From NCBI GenBank assembly GCA_963920635.1, contig OY987302.1, positions 38,071,500 to 38,135,499 of the forward strand: a stretch of 64,000 nt of DNA, in the 5' to 3' direction. A model generated the notes under the pieces. It made no database searches and was not told the DNA's origin. It was given only the letters and a program-made list of their open reading frames with translations. Positions 35,966-48,056 of the stretch are shown one piece after another (the first letter of the stretch is position 1; every line of letters begins with the position of its first letter). This DNA comes from Pseudeuparius sepicola. Lineage: Eukaryota > Arthropoda > Insecta > Coleoptera > Anthribidae. A program made the translations under genes and the position numbers.

Positions 35966-37331
35966 TTTCTAAAATTTATTTGTGGCGCAAACAGATCCAT
36001 TTAATTTTTAATTGGGTTTTTCGCCACCAAACTGATTGAAAGACAACTTTTTCAAGTTGCCTCGAAAATTCATAAATTCTTAACACTAAATGAACGAAAC
36101 TTTAAACGTGTAACTCAAAAAATAACTTCAACAAATTGGTTTTCTGAGCTTTCGGAGGATAAATCTTCCTCCTTTCTCAAAGATCATGTCACGTCAAAGT
36201 GAAAAAAAAAAAGCTCAGAAAACAAATTTGTTGAAGTTATTTTTTGAGTTACACGTTTAAAGTTTCGTTCATTTAGTGTTAAGAATTTATGAATTTTCGA
36301 GGCAACTTGAAAAAGTTGTCTTTCAATCAGTTTGGTGGCGAAAAACCCAATTAAAAATTAAATGGATCTGTTTGCGCCACAAATAAATTTTAGAAAATAT
36401 CTAGAACAAAGGTATGGGCTTAATGTTTGCAATAATTTCAGATTATTAGAGAAGAAGTTTTTTTTTTCAAATTATCTAACGCGAAAAATGGATTGGCATA
36501 TTTATGTAAATGTAGACAAGCCGATATTATACCGAAAGGATTACGCCTAAAAGAACCTTTTACTAGTAGGAAATGTAGCAAAATATTGTTCAGATGTAGT
36601 ATGATGCTGATAAGAGAAAGAATACAGAACCAAAGAAGTAACATAAACAAATTATGGGGGGATATAAATGAAATACAGGAAAATGATAGGGAAAGTGTAT
36701 CTTTCTATGATTTTAATTATATATCAAATTGTATCAGCATAAGCTATAATAGGCATTTTGATAGAGCCAAACTTAGACAGATTAACAAATTCCGAAGATT
36801 AGTTAATGAAAAGCATAGTGAAGAATTCAATCAAATAGACAATGATTTTGTCAACAGAACAGTAATTAATTTATCTAACAGAGAACTTACCATTTCAGAA
36901 AAGTTAGTTTTGGCAAAAGGGTTAAATTTTTGTGTTGTTGACAACAAAATTTCTAAGCTTGACATAGTAGCATCGGTAGAGGAAACAGCTCAAGCATTAC
37001 CTGAGGAATTAGGCCAAGAATTTAGAGTCAGGTCAAAAATAATCTTAGAAAAAGATTTTAAACCAAAGTCAAATATTTCAAAGGAAGAAAAAGTAGCAAT
37101 TAGATCACTTAAATCAGATAGGATAATTAAAATATTACCAGCAGATAAAGGAAATGCAACTGTTATTTTAGAAAAAACTGTGTATGATAATAAATTAAAT
37201 GATTTATTAAATGAAGGAACTTACAAGAAGATAAACAAAGACCCTACAACTTCAGGTTATGAATTTTCGAGGCAACTTGAAAAAGTTGTCTTTCAATCAG
37301 TTTGGTGGCGAAGAACCCAATTAAAAATTAA
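35966..37331 (+). mobile_element. Penelope-like element, RT core deleted, 14-bp TSD
   Basis: The element is flanked by identical ATGGCTTATTGCAT at 35952-35965 and 37332-37345, a target duplication of the length known for Penelope-like elements. It begins with an inverted partial pseudo-LTR (35966-36185), followed by a direct pseudo-LTR (36195-36400), the N-terminal coding region, and a second direct pseudo-LTR piece (37255-37331) starting GAATTTTCGAGGCAACTTG. This inverted-then-direct arrangement is characteristic of the class. Reverse transcriptase and GIY-YIG domains are missing between 37249 and 37255. A stem (GGAGGA/TCCTCC) near 36160 on the minus strand is followed by GAAA but lacks a proper CUGANGA box. 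Confidence 0.88.
36362..37250 (+). pseudogene. Penelope-like N-terminal domain, frameshifted and truncated
   Basis: The first frame (36362-about 36490) reads FRKYLEQRYGLNVCNNFRLL and ends NYLTRKMD. The second continues LAYLCKCRQADIIPKGLRLK, SRKCSKILFRCSMMLIRERI, LSNRELTISEKLVLAKGLNF and ISKEEKVAIRSLKSDR, then IKILPADKGNATVILEKTVY and NEGTYKKINKDPT. The ILPADKGNATVI box and the KGLNF motif mark the region just before the RT core in Penelope-like proteins. After KDPTTSG the frame runs into pseudo-LTR sequence, so the last 45 residues or so are not protein-derived. One frame break near 36490 and the missing RT make it non-functional. Confidence 0.85.
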
Positions 37332-37345
37332 ATGGCTTATTGCAT

Positions 37346-38684
37346 ATTTTAAAGAAACAATGTTATTGATACCTATATGATTATAAGAGAATAAAAGTGC
37401 AAAAATGTATTAATATTATATTTTTCTACAAGGGTGTGGAAAAGTACACTTTTCCGCACGCATTTTAGTTTAGAAAGTGTCACTTTTCCGCACTAGTGTG
37501 GATACGATTTACTTGCGCATGCAAATCGTACGATACATCGTTGCGTGTGGACAGTTTTCTACAGTTTTTATGAAGATTCCTACAATATGCATGTTCTCTG
37601 AAAAAATATTATCAGAATATTCCGCCAATGTAATTTTTCTATAGGTATGGGAATAAACTAACAAAAGACGACAATGCTTCAAGAGAGAAGTATTATTATT
37701 TATTATTTTAGTCGAAATGTTTATAATATGTTAATAACGTTTATATTGTGCAATTGTGTAATTTTATGTTTTTTTTATTTTTAAAAACTGAATTCGGGAA
37801 ATGAGTGGCGAAATGTGTGGGAGGATATATGGAGAATAATTTTATCCATGTGTCATTTTCATTTTGAGGACAAAAAGGACACATGCATTATGATGATTAA
37901 TTTTGTAATTGTCTGTGCCTCAATTGAACTATTTGCCGTAAAATTTTCTAAAAAAATTCGCCTGCGGCGCATTTTAGTAGGCAAAACACCTATCTATACT
38001 TTATTGAATACTCGCTTTAAAAAACAATCATCTTTATGGTCGACCCGGAAACAAATATCTTTAGGTAGGTATATTTAGGTTTGGTCAGAAAACCGAGTTT
38101 TATGTTATGTAAGATATAACGTGGATTTTTGAAAGGATATGATAATTTATAGGGTGTCCCAAACATTTATTAACTAACTAATATTCTTACTTAGCACTGA
38201 GGATAATGTTATCACTGATCATTATTGCCTTGTCTTCAGTTAAAAAGCAACAAAAAAAAACAATACTTTGTTAACACTTTTATCTTTTCCTTAAAATAAT
38301 AAAAAGTAGGTAGGTATACTTGTTATGCTTTACCGCACAAATTATTATGGGCCCATAAGTAATAAAGAACAAAATATCTGCAGTTGACGTAAGTAATATT
38401 TTTTGTCATTTTTTTTAAACTTGTGAGCACCTCCAACCCATTGACGCAAAATTTGGCTACGGCCCTGAATTCACAAATTTAAATAATTTTTCAATTCAGT
38501 AATTCTTGACATGAAAAAGAATTAATTCCAGAATTCTTGAATTGAAAATGTTTAAGGTTGCAAGAAGGTTTGGTAGAAAGCATTTTTTATTTTAAATAAG
38601 TTTTCTCATTCTTTACTAATTTCTTATAATATTGCTGCAAGCATCACTTCAGGAGGACACCGAGCGCAACATTGTTGGATACTG
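37346..38684. other. no gene; short inverted repeats at 37425-37520
   Basis: TGTGGAAAAGTACACTTTTCCGCAC at 37435 and TCACTTTTCCGCACTAGTGTGG at 37489 are related short inverted motifs built on TTTTCCGCAC, and probably belong to a small repeat. A GGGTGTCCC at about 38152 resembles a MITE end. Nothing coding is supported. Confidence 0.4.
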
Positions 38685-39034
38685 TATACTAAAATCGAGC
38701 AATCCGTACGCCTGGCGTAAATAAAACCACGTGTTAAATGACGTTCCGCCATTGGTCGGTAGGCTATAAAATTTCACCCATCAGGGACGTACTCGAGCGT
38801 AAAAGTGTAGTTATGCGGTTTTATCTTGTTGTTTTCAGCTATTTAGACATTGCCGCAAATAATTTTATCGATGTTGTTTTAATTAAGCCAATAATTATTT
38901 TCCGAAATATTTTGATGTAAACAATTGTAAAACTAAAATTAAATAAAGGTCGTGCCTCAGTGCGGCCCTGGCGAATATCTCAACGCACGTGCTCTTGTTT
39001 ACGCCAGGCGTAAGAGTTGCTCGATTTTAGTATA
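38685..39034. mobile_element. 350-bp MITE with ACGCCTGGCGT in each end
   Basis: The left end TATACTAAAATCGAGCAA (38685) is mirrored by TTGCTCGATTTTAGTATA (ending 39034). Just inside, both ends carry the palindrome TACGCCTGGCGTA followed by AA(A/C)AA and a CACGTG box. The interior has mixed base composition and no convincing frame. The family is unlike the CAGGGTG elements around it. Confidence 0.88.
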
Positions 39035-39329
39035 GTAAGACTATAGCTAGCAGGGCACCTTGTACCACAGACCTATATATACAATTGGTCTGTGCTTGTA
39101 CAGGGTGACCCCCCAAAGAGTACCACCCCTCTATATTTTCTTAATTTTAGGGTATTTTAACCGGAGAAAAGGCATTTCTTTACTAATTCTGTCTTTCAGA
39201 ATCTGCTTTCAAAAAAACAATTGAGCATCAAACAAAAAAGTTACGGACCTAACCTCACTTTTTTTAAATTGAAGCCCAACTCGCTTTCCATATTTGGACA
39301 GGCAATTGAAATCTCTATACGACGATATA

Positions 39330-40045
39330 CAGTGTGTCCCAATTTGATACTGGACACCTCAGAAATATATGAAGGGCAAGGAAAATAAATGGTCTTTATT
39401 TTTTTATTGGTAGTACCAAGGGAGAGTATCTCATAGGCGGTGGTATTTGGATGGGGTAATTATTATTTCATGGCCTGCTATGATTTTTTATAATAGCAAA
39501 TTTTCGAGAAACCTCATTAGGGATTTTTTTACGACAAAATGTTATTAAGAAAACTTGTTCAGAATCAAAAATTGAGTAGATTCGCAAAATTTCAAAAAGC
39601 TAGGCTTACTTTGGTTTTTCGATTTATCCCACTTTCTGAAGATTTCAGGTCAAAAATTTATTTTTTCACGATGATCAAGTTTCCCTAATAATATTTTGAC
39701 GTGAAAGCTCCAGAAAGGACACATTTTTAAGAAAAAAGTGGGAGAAAATGGAGAAAAAGCTAAAAATCAAAGTAGGCCTAGACTTTTGAAATTTTGCAAT
39801 TCTACTCAGTTTTTCATTCTGAACAAGTTTTCTTAATAACATTTTGTCGTAAAAAATCCCTAATAGGGTTTCTTGAAAATTAGCTATTTTAAAAAATCAT
39901 AGCAGGCCATGAAATAATTACCCCATCCAAATACCACCGCTATGAGATACTCTCCCTTGATACTACCAATAAAAAATAAAGACCATTTGTTTTCCTTGCC
40001 CTTCATATATTTCTGAGGTGTCCAGTATCAAATTGGGACACACTG
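39330..40045. mobile_element. 716-bp snap-back MITE
   Basis: Starts CAGTGTGTCCCAATTTGATA at 39330 and ends with the inverse at 40045, with TA on both sides. Arms of about 330 bp share ACACCTCAGAAATATATGAA, GAGAGTATCTCATAG and CATGGCCTGCTATGATTTTT. The short centre is at about 39660-39725. Non-coding. Ends resemble those of the mariner at 46038-48050. Confidence 0.92.
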
Positions 40046-40904
40046 TATATACAGGGTGTTTCTAAATTATGGTGCCAAAGTAATATGACAGATAGAAAAT
40101 GTCATTTTAAACAAAAAGCGTTTCCTATAAACATGGGTTCTAAAATGCACAATAAGAAAGTTACAGGGTGATGAACGTATAGTTTGAAAAACATCTTTAT
40201 CGCAATAACTTCTACAGAAGTTATACAATTGAAATGAAACTTGGTGAAATTCTTTATAACTGAAGTGCAACAATTTTGTGTAAAAACGATTTATTCCATC
40301 GACCAGAGGCGGAGGGGCGGGGTAGCACAATGGGTTTTCTACTCATAACTTTTTGAGGTTATCTTTTTAGTCTCTCAGGTTTATCATTTTAGTGCACCTT
40401 TTTAAAAGATGATATTTTGAAAAGAGTAATTTTTTGCTATTTCATCAGATCTCTGTAGCTCCATTATTTCTGGTTATATAGGAAAACTGTAGAGACAAAA
40501 ATTGTAGATAATTTTGGGCTTAATAAGATAATCTTATCCAATTTTTTATGTTGTTTGTGATTTTTGAGATATGACATAAACTTGTGTTTTCTTAAATGTA
40601 AATCATAGTTGGCTGTGACCTTATAAAATCAGCCATTTTTTTAGCTTTCTAAAAATATAATACTCGGCATAGTTATGATAAAAAATAAAAGAGCTATTGC
40701 TAATTTTCTATTTTTTTTTTATTTTCACATAGTCAGCAATAGAATATTTTCATAATTACGTTCTATTTTATAATAAGACATACCTACTTGAAACTTTCAA
40801 ATATTTTATTTTTAGCTGGTAACAAAATGTAACAAAATAAAACAAAAATTAAAAAACTCAAATTATTATTATTTTAAAAGGTCACCTTTTAAAATAAAAA
40901 AGGT

Positions 40905-41110
40905 GTTCAAACAATCCACTATTATTATTTATGCAAATATTGTATCTTTTTAGAACTGCCTTTCTTAGAGAGCGCCTGTCAATACTGGCAATTGCTTCTA
41001 AAAGAGCTGCTCTTAATTCAACAATTGTCTCATACTTTATTTTGCACTGTTCTCCACAAAAAGAAATCTAAAACAGACAAATCGGGGGATCGGGGCTGCC
41101 AGGAAATAGG
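40905..41110 (-). pseudogene. mariner transposase C-terminal remnant
   Basis: The minus strand reads WQPRSPDLSVLDFFLWRTVQ, then after a frameshift ETIVELRAALLEAIASIDRR and SLRKAVLKRYNICINNNSGL. It corresponds to the third catalytic Asp (LDFFLW) and the tail of DD41D transposases such as the one at 43460-44515. Stops and one frameshift are present, and nothing upstream of the WPPRSPD box survives. Confidence 0.85.
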
Positions 41111-41148
41111 TATATTTCTCCCTATCCAACTATTTGGATAGAGCTGAT

Positions 41149-41534
41149 CTAAAGTCTATCCAAGTTACAGCGGCAGTAGATATAAACAAAGTCACATGAC
41201 CGCATTGCGATCGATTACCAGGGTTTGAATAATATGAGATTCCCAGTGGCTTGTAATTCTTTTAGAAGTTCTAAAAATTGTGTTTTTACCTTTCGTGGAT
41301 CTTTATAAATTTCCTTAAATTAAGTAGCAAAATAAATTTACAGAATCTTACTCCTCGCGATCCGATCTAAAATATGCAGGAAACTCGAGAAACTCGACTG
41401 AGGGAAGAGCCGACCCTGCATTCTGCTCGCCGCGTAAACACTTGACATTTTATGACGGCCAGACCAATAAGAGAATAAGTCACGTGGTGGCCAATGTTTT
41501 GATCCACTGACTCTGTAACTTGGATAGACTTTAG
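41149..41534. mobile_element. 386-bp MITE inside the mariner remnant
   Basis: CTAAAGTCTATCCAAGTTAC at 41149 is mirrored by GTAACTTGGATAGACTTTAG ending at 41534, 20 of 20 bases. Weaker mirror similarity continues inward (CACATGACCGC with AGTCACGTGG). It interrupts the mariner remnant next to its transposase trace. No coding sequence is visible. Confidence 0.9.
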
Positions 41535-42082
41535 GTAATTTCTTACGGGCAAATAATTATGTGGTCTGGAGCTCCATCATGATAATTTTTGTTTTATTTT
41601 GTTACATTATGTTACCCGCTAAAAATAAAATATTTGGAAGTTTGAAGAATGTCTTATTATAAAATAGAACGTAATTATGAAAATATTCCATGGCTGACTA
41701 TGTGAAAATTAAAAAAAAATCAGAAAATTATTAGCCATAGGTAGGTCTTTTATTTTTTATAATAACTATGCCGAGTATTATATTTTTGGAAAGATAAAAA
41801 AATAGCCGATTTGATAAGGCCACAGCCAACTATGATTTACATTTAAAAAAGAACACAAGTTTATGTCATATCTCAGAAAATCACAAACAACACTGCAAAA
41901 ATAGCAAAAAAAATCACTATTTTCAAAATATCTAGTGAGCCATGAACTTTTTTAAAAATCCAAAAGTTGCATTAGATTGAGCATTCAAAACTGCAATTCT
42001 TTCCCCATTTAACCTTTGTTCTAGCTCTGTTAGTTTCCGAGATCCCCATAGTGGACATCGCAAAAAACTCACCCTGTATATA

Positions 42083-42652
42083 CAGAGTGTCTCACTTAAG
42101 AGTGAAACAACCTTATAACTTCTTTAATTTTTAACCGACCAGAACGAAATTTTTACCAAAGGTAGATGGCATTTTGGCCTACTTATTTCCAAAAAATTAG
42201 TTACTCCAAAGTCCAAGCAGTGACTATAGTCTATAGTCACTGGTCAAAGCCACCTGCGATCACAATCGAGGCTAAAAATCCGAAAGTCATATTAGGTATT
42301 TTTTTCAAAAAAATTTACCAAAAGTAGTTGTTCAGAATCGATCCAGGACTCCAAATCCAAAGTTTTGTTTTTTTAGAATTTTTTAAAAATTTTATGCGTT
42401 TAGAAAAGTGTGCCATGGAAGTTTTGAAGGCTAGTTGTTTTCAAAAAGTAATCATTTCAGAATAAAATTAAAAGCTACAAAACAATTTTTTTTTTGAATT
42501 TTTACTTTTTTTTGTTTACATTTTTTTATTAAAAAGCCTAATATGACTTTCGGATTTTTAGCTTCGATTGTGGCATCGCAGGTGGCTTTGACTTTGATGT
42601 AGACAACTAATTAAAGTTATAAGGTTGTTTCACTCTTAAGTGAGACACTCTG
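42083..42652. mobile_element. 570-bp snap-back MITE
   Basis: CAGAGTGTCTCACTTAAGAG at 42083 and its inverse at 42652 are flanked by TA. The arms share GTGAAACAACCTTATAACTT, CAAAGCCACCTGCGAT and AAAATCCGAAAGTCATATTA; the left arm carries an extra 90 bases or so. Non-coding. Confidence 0.92.
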
Positions 42653-42671
42653 TATATATACCTATATATAT

Positions 42672-42765
42672 ATAAGGATGTAAGATTAGCGAGTGTAAAT
42701 GTAATAATTACAAGAAAAGGTGATAATGGGCAAACACTCAAAGTTAACAAAAAGAAAAAACTAGT
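42672..42765 (-). repeat. retrozyme-like repeat fragment, minus orientation
   Basis: Read on the minus strand: ACTAGTTTTTTCTTTTTGTT, then TGAGTGTTTGCCC and CGCTAATCTTACATCC, the first 95 bases of the 326-bp unit at 45640-45965. It is cut by TA dinucleotide runs on both sides, so the ribozyme portion is absent. It differs from the 45.6 kb copies by a few bases and is closer to the 9707 copy. Confidence 0.8.
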
Positions 42766-42800
42766 ATATATATATACCTATATATATATATTTATATATA

Positions 42801-45386
<2,586 letters not shown>

Positions 45387-45440
45387 AGAAAAGGTGATAA
45401 TGGGCAAACACTCAAAGCTAACAAAAAGAAAAAACTAGTA

Positions 45441-45485
45441 ACCGCATAAACGTGTTTCATGCTATTTGGCAATCATCAGTACGGT
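45441..45485 (-). ncRNA. type I hammerhead ribozyme candidate, copy 2
   Basis: Minus-strand copy of the motif at 45927-45971, with ACCGTA, CTGATGA, the same stem II and GAAA. Stem III reads CACGTT instead of CACGTG, which breaks its outer pair. Cleavage would again fall before TGCGGT. The substitution probably weakens this copy, but the core is unchanged. Confidence 0.65.
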
Positions 45486-45926
45486 GTAACATTAACCAAA
45501 TCAAAATATAGGCATGATTTGGGAAGCAACAAATGAAGTCCAGGCAGGAGCCAACAGCACATTTTCAGCTTCAGTCAGCACATCCCCTATTTTGGGGCTT
45601 GTACTAACATCGCCACGGAGGCTGCTAATGCGACCTGTATGCGGTTACTAGTTTTTTCTTTTTGTTAGCTTTGAGTGTTTGCCCATTATCACCTTTTCTT
45701 GTAATTGTTACATTTACACTCGCTAATCTTATATCCTTATTGTCATTGTATCTTGGGTTATGAAGATTTCCACGCAGGTCGCATTAGCAGCCTCCGTGGC
45801 GATGTTAGTACAAGCCCCAAAATAGGGGATGTGCTGACTGAAGCTGAAAATGTGCTGTTGGCTCCTGCCTGGACTTCATTTGTTGCTTCCCAAATCATGC
45901 CTATATTTTGATTTGGTTAATGTTAC

Positions 45927-45971
45927 ACCGTACTGATGATTGCCAAATAGCATGAAACACGTGTATGCGGT
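45927..45971 (+). ncRNA. type I hammerhead ribozyme candidate, copy 1
   Basis: In order: stem I strand ACCGTA (45927-45932), core CTGATGA (45933-45939), stem II TTGC-CAAATA-GCAT (45940-45953), core GAAA (45954-45957), stem III CACGTG (45958-45963), TA (45964-45965), stem I strand TGCGGT (45966-45971). TGCGGT pairs with ACCGTA over six positions including one G-U. The A after GAA and the T at 45964 give the conserved A-U pair, and cleavage would follow A45965. The CAAATA stem II loop is typical of animal hammerheads. Weak points: stem II begins with a U-U mismatch, and the 3-bp palindromic stem III has no loop, which suggests dimer formation. Confidence 0.75.
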
Positions 45972-46037
45972 TACTAGTTTTTTCTTTTTGTTAGCTTTGA
46001 GTGTTTGCCCATTATCACCTTTTCTTGTAATTGTTAT

Positions 46038-48050
46038 CATTTTCGTTTTTCTTAAATATCTTAGAAACCAATGGTTTTGCAGAGACAGGACTTTGATATT
46101 ATTAAGGCACTTTTATTATTATCTATTAACTTTTGATTTTCTTATGGACGCCATCTTGGATTTGTACAAATTCGAAATCTACATGAAATTCTCTTTCCAA
46201 TGATGTGTCACACTAATGATTTTTTCGTTAGTTCTAACACTTAAAAGCGTTTTTTTTGCCTAACACTAAGTAGGCCATGACAAGTCTGTCAAAACAAGTG
46301 CAACAAACTGTTAGTGTAGTAGTAGACTATGAATAAAACTAAAAAAAGTACACAAAACGAAGTTTAATAACAAATAATCTGGAATAATAACATCAAGAAT
46401 CAAAAGAATTGTTCAAAATGGGCCCCATTATACACCTTATTAGGCGTTAACGAACATGATTTACAGCTTTTCTTAAATGTGCTCTGTTAATATGTTGCAA
46501 TGTATCTAAAACTCTTTCTTGCAATGCATCAATATCTTCTACTGGTTCTTGATAAATTGCATTTTTGACGTATCCCCAAAGATAAAAATCAAGTGGACTG
46601 AAGTCCGGCGACCTCGCAGGCCACCTAACAGGCCCACTGTTGGTTATCAATTGATGACGAAATTGATTTTCTAGATAGTATCGAACCACACCTGTATTAT
46701 GTGCCGGCGCGCCGTCATGTTGATACCAAATCCTGTTATATTCCGCTAGTGGTATTTCATCTAAAAAACCAGAGATCTCATGTCGCAGCAGTTCTAAGTA
46801 TCGTGGGCCACTTAGAGTATAATCATAAATTACTGGACCCAGCAATCTACTTCCTGAAATAAAAAATAAGTAATGTGTATGCAAGCATCTGTACATCCGT
46901 ACCCACCTAATATCCCACACCAAACATTGAATCCAAATTTTTGTTGAGATCTGGATTCCCTAATAACATATGGGTTATTAACAGCACAGTAATAGTGATT
47001 ATGTTTATTAAAAATGCCATTGTTATGAAATCTTGTTTCATCGGTCCAGCAAATGTTTAATGGAAAGTTATCAATAACTTCACACTGATTGTTCAACCAA
47101 TGACAGAAATCAAGTCGGCGTTCAGTATCTCCCGGCCTTAACTTTTGCACTATCACGGGTTTATAAGGGTGATAATTATTTTTTGTCAAGTATCTATGAA
47201 TAGTCGTTTTCGGCAAAAGAGTTCTGCGACTTATCTCTCGAATTGAAATCGTCGGTGTTTCATTAATACTTTGTTCAATGTTTTCAACATCTTCTTGGTG
47301 CAATCGATTGGAACCATATTTCGGTCTGGGCACAACAAAACTCCCATATTGTTCTAAATTCCTACTCAATCTAAGAAAAATTGAGCGGTGAGGCTGCTGC
47401 CTTTCAGGGTATAATGTATGATAAACTCTTTTTGCCACTGTACTATTTCTATAGTTTTTTATGTAACAATTGTACATATCCACCTTTTCGCTAGTACTAA
47501 ACGGCATTTTTACACATATCTCAGAACACTGACGACTTCATAACAATAACAACAACTGAGAGTTGCATTTGTTTTGACAGACTTGTCATGGCCTACTTAG
47601 TATTAGGCAAAAAAACGCTTTTAAGTGTTAGAACTAACGAAAAAATCATTAGTGTGACACATCATTGGAAAGATAATTTCTTGTAGATTTCGAATTTGTA
47701 CAAATCCAAGATGGCGTCCATAAGAAAATCAAAAGTTGTGGGTCATATCTCGAAAATGAAAACTTTTTAAAAGAAACTGACATTACTGCTAACAAGGTTG
47801 GATAAAAGTGCCTTAATAATGTCAAAGTCCTGTCTTTGCAAAACCATCGGTTTCTAAGATATTTATGAAAAACGAAAATGATAAAATTCGGTTTTTTGGG
47901 AATAACTCGAAAACGATCTCAGTTAGCCTTGATTTCTCAGCGGCATCAGATTGGCCATAAAATTGTCTAAAACTTTCCCCATTTAACCGACTCTCTATCT
48001 CGTGTAGTTATCGAGATCCCAATGGTGAGCATCGAATTTGGGACACACTG
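46038..48050 (-). mobile_element. DD41D mariner-like element, left end truncated
   Basis: The right end is complete: it ends CACACTG-TA at 48050 and on the minus strand begins CAGTGTGTCCCAAATTCG. The right inverted repeat extends inward to about 47570. The left repeat survives only from 46038 to about 46310 (CTAAGTAGGCCATGACAAGTCTGTCAAAAC), its outer 200 bases being lost where the retrozyme-like repeat joins at 46037. The transposase gene between the repeats is intact. Because one end is missing, the element cannot move itself. Confidence 0.92.
46447..47507 (-). CDS. mariner-type transposase, DD41D, 335 aa, one 53-bp intron
   Basis: Exon 1 is 47507-46907 and exon 2 is 46853-46447. The intron 46854-46906 starts GTGGGTAC and ends TTTTTATTTCAG, and removing it joins WCGIL-G-SRLLGPVIY in frame. 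The protein of 335 residues starts MPFSTSEKVDMYNCYIKN. It has a helix-turn-helix with ISIREISRRTLLPKTTIHRY and catalytic D156 (CWTDETRFHNNG), D247 (WYQHDGAPAHN) and D289 (ARSPDFSPLDFYLWG), 41 residues between the last two. All key residues and the frame are preserved, so a functional enzyme is possible. Without splicing the frame ends shortly after the intron start region. Alternative: an in-frame read-through product would be truncated. Confidence 0.92.
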
Positions 48051-48056
48051 TATATA

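Larger units (their letters stand above)
40052..42076 (-). mobile_element. composite mariner remnant with unequal ends
   Basis: Starts TA-CAGGGTGTTTCTAAATT (40052) and ends ACTCACCCTG-TA (42076). The two termini are not mirror images, but inner blocks at about 40560-40870 and 41575-41890 are inverted copies (GATATGACATAAACTTGTG, ATCATAGTTGGCTGTG, ATAATACTCGGCATAGTTAT). It is probably one old mariner whose outer repeats were altered by deletion or a second insertion. It includes a transposase remnant and a smaller MITE. Confidence 0.7.
45387..46025. repeat. inverted pair of a retrozyme-like repeat, arms 251 bp
   Basis: Arm 45387-45637 and arm 45775-46025 are inverted copies of exactly the same length, with only one or two differences seen by eye. 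Between them are 137 bases that start the same unit in direct orientation. On the plus strand one complete unit runs 45640-45965 (326 bp), starting TGCGGTTACTAG. A second unit begins at 45966 with the same bases and is cut off at 46037 by the next element. The unit is non-coding. Each arm contains a hammerhead-like motif. Such repeats fit a retrozyme or the pseudo-LTR of a Penelope-like element; the two cannot be told apart here. Confidence 0.88.

Noticed and set aside
37255..37380. C-terminal 40 residues of the Penelope frame as protein sequence
   Set aside because: The DNA is a direct copy of the non-coding pseudo-LTR at 36288-36370; the frame merely reads through it.
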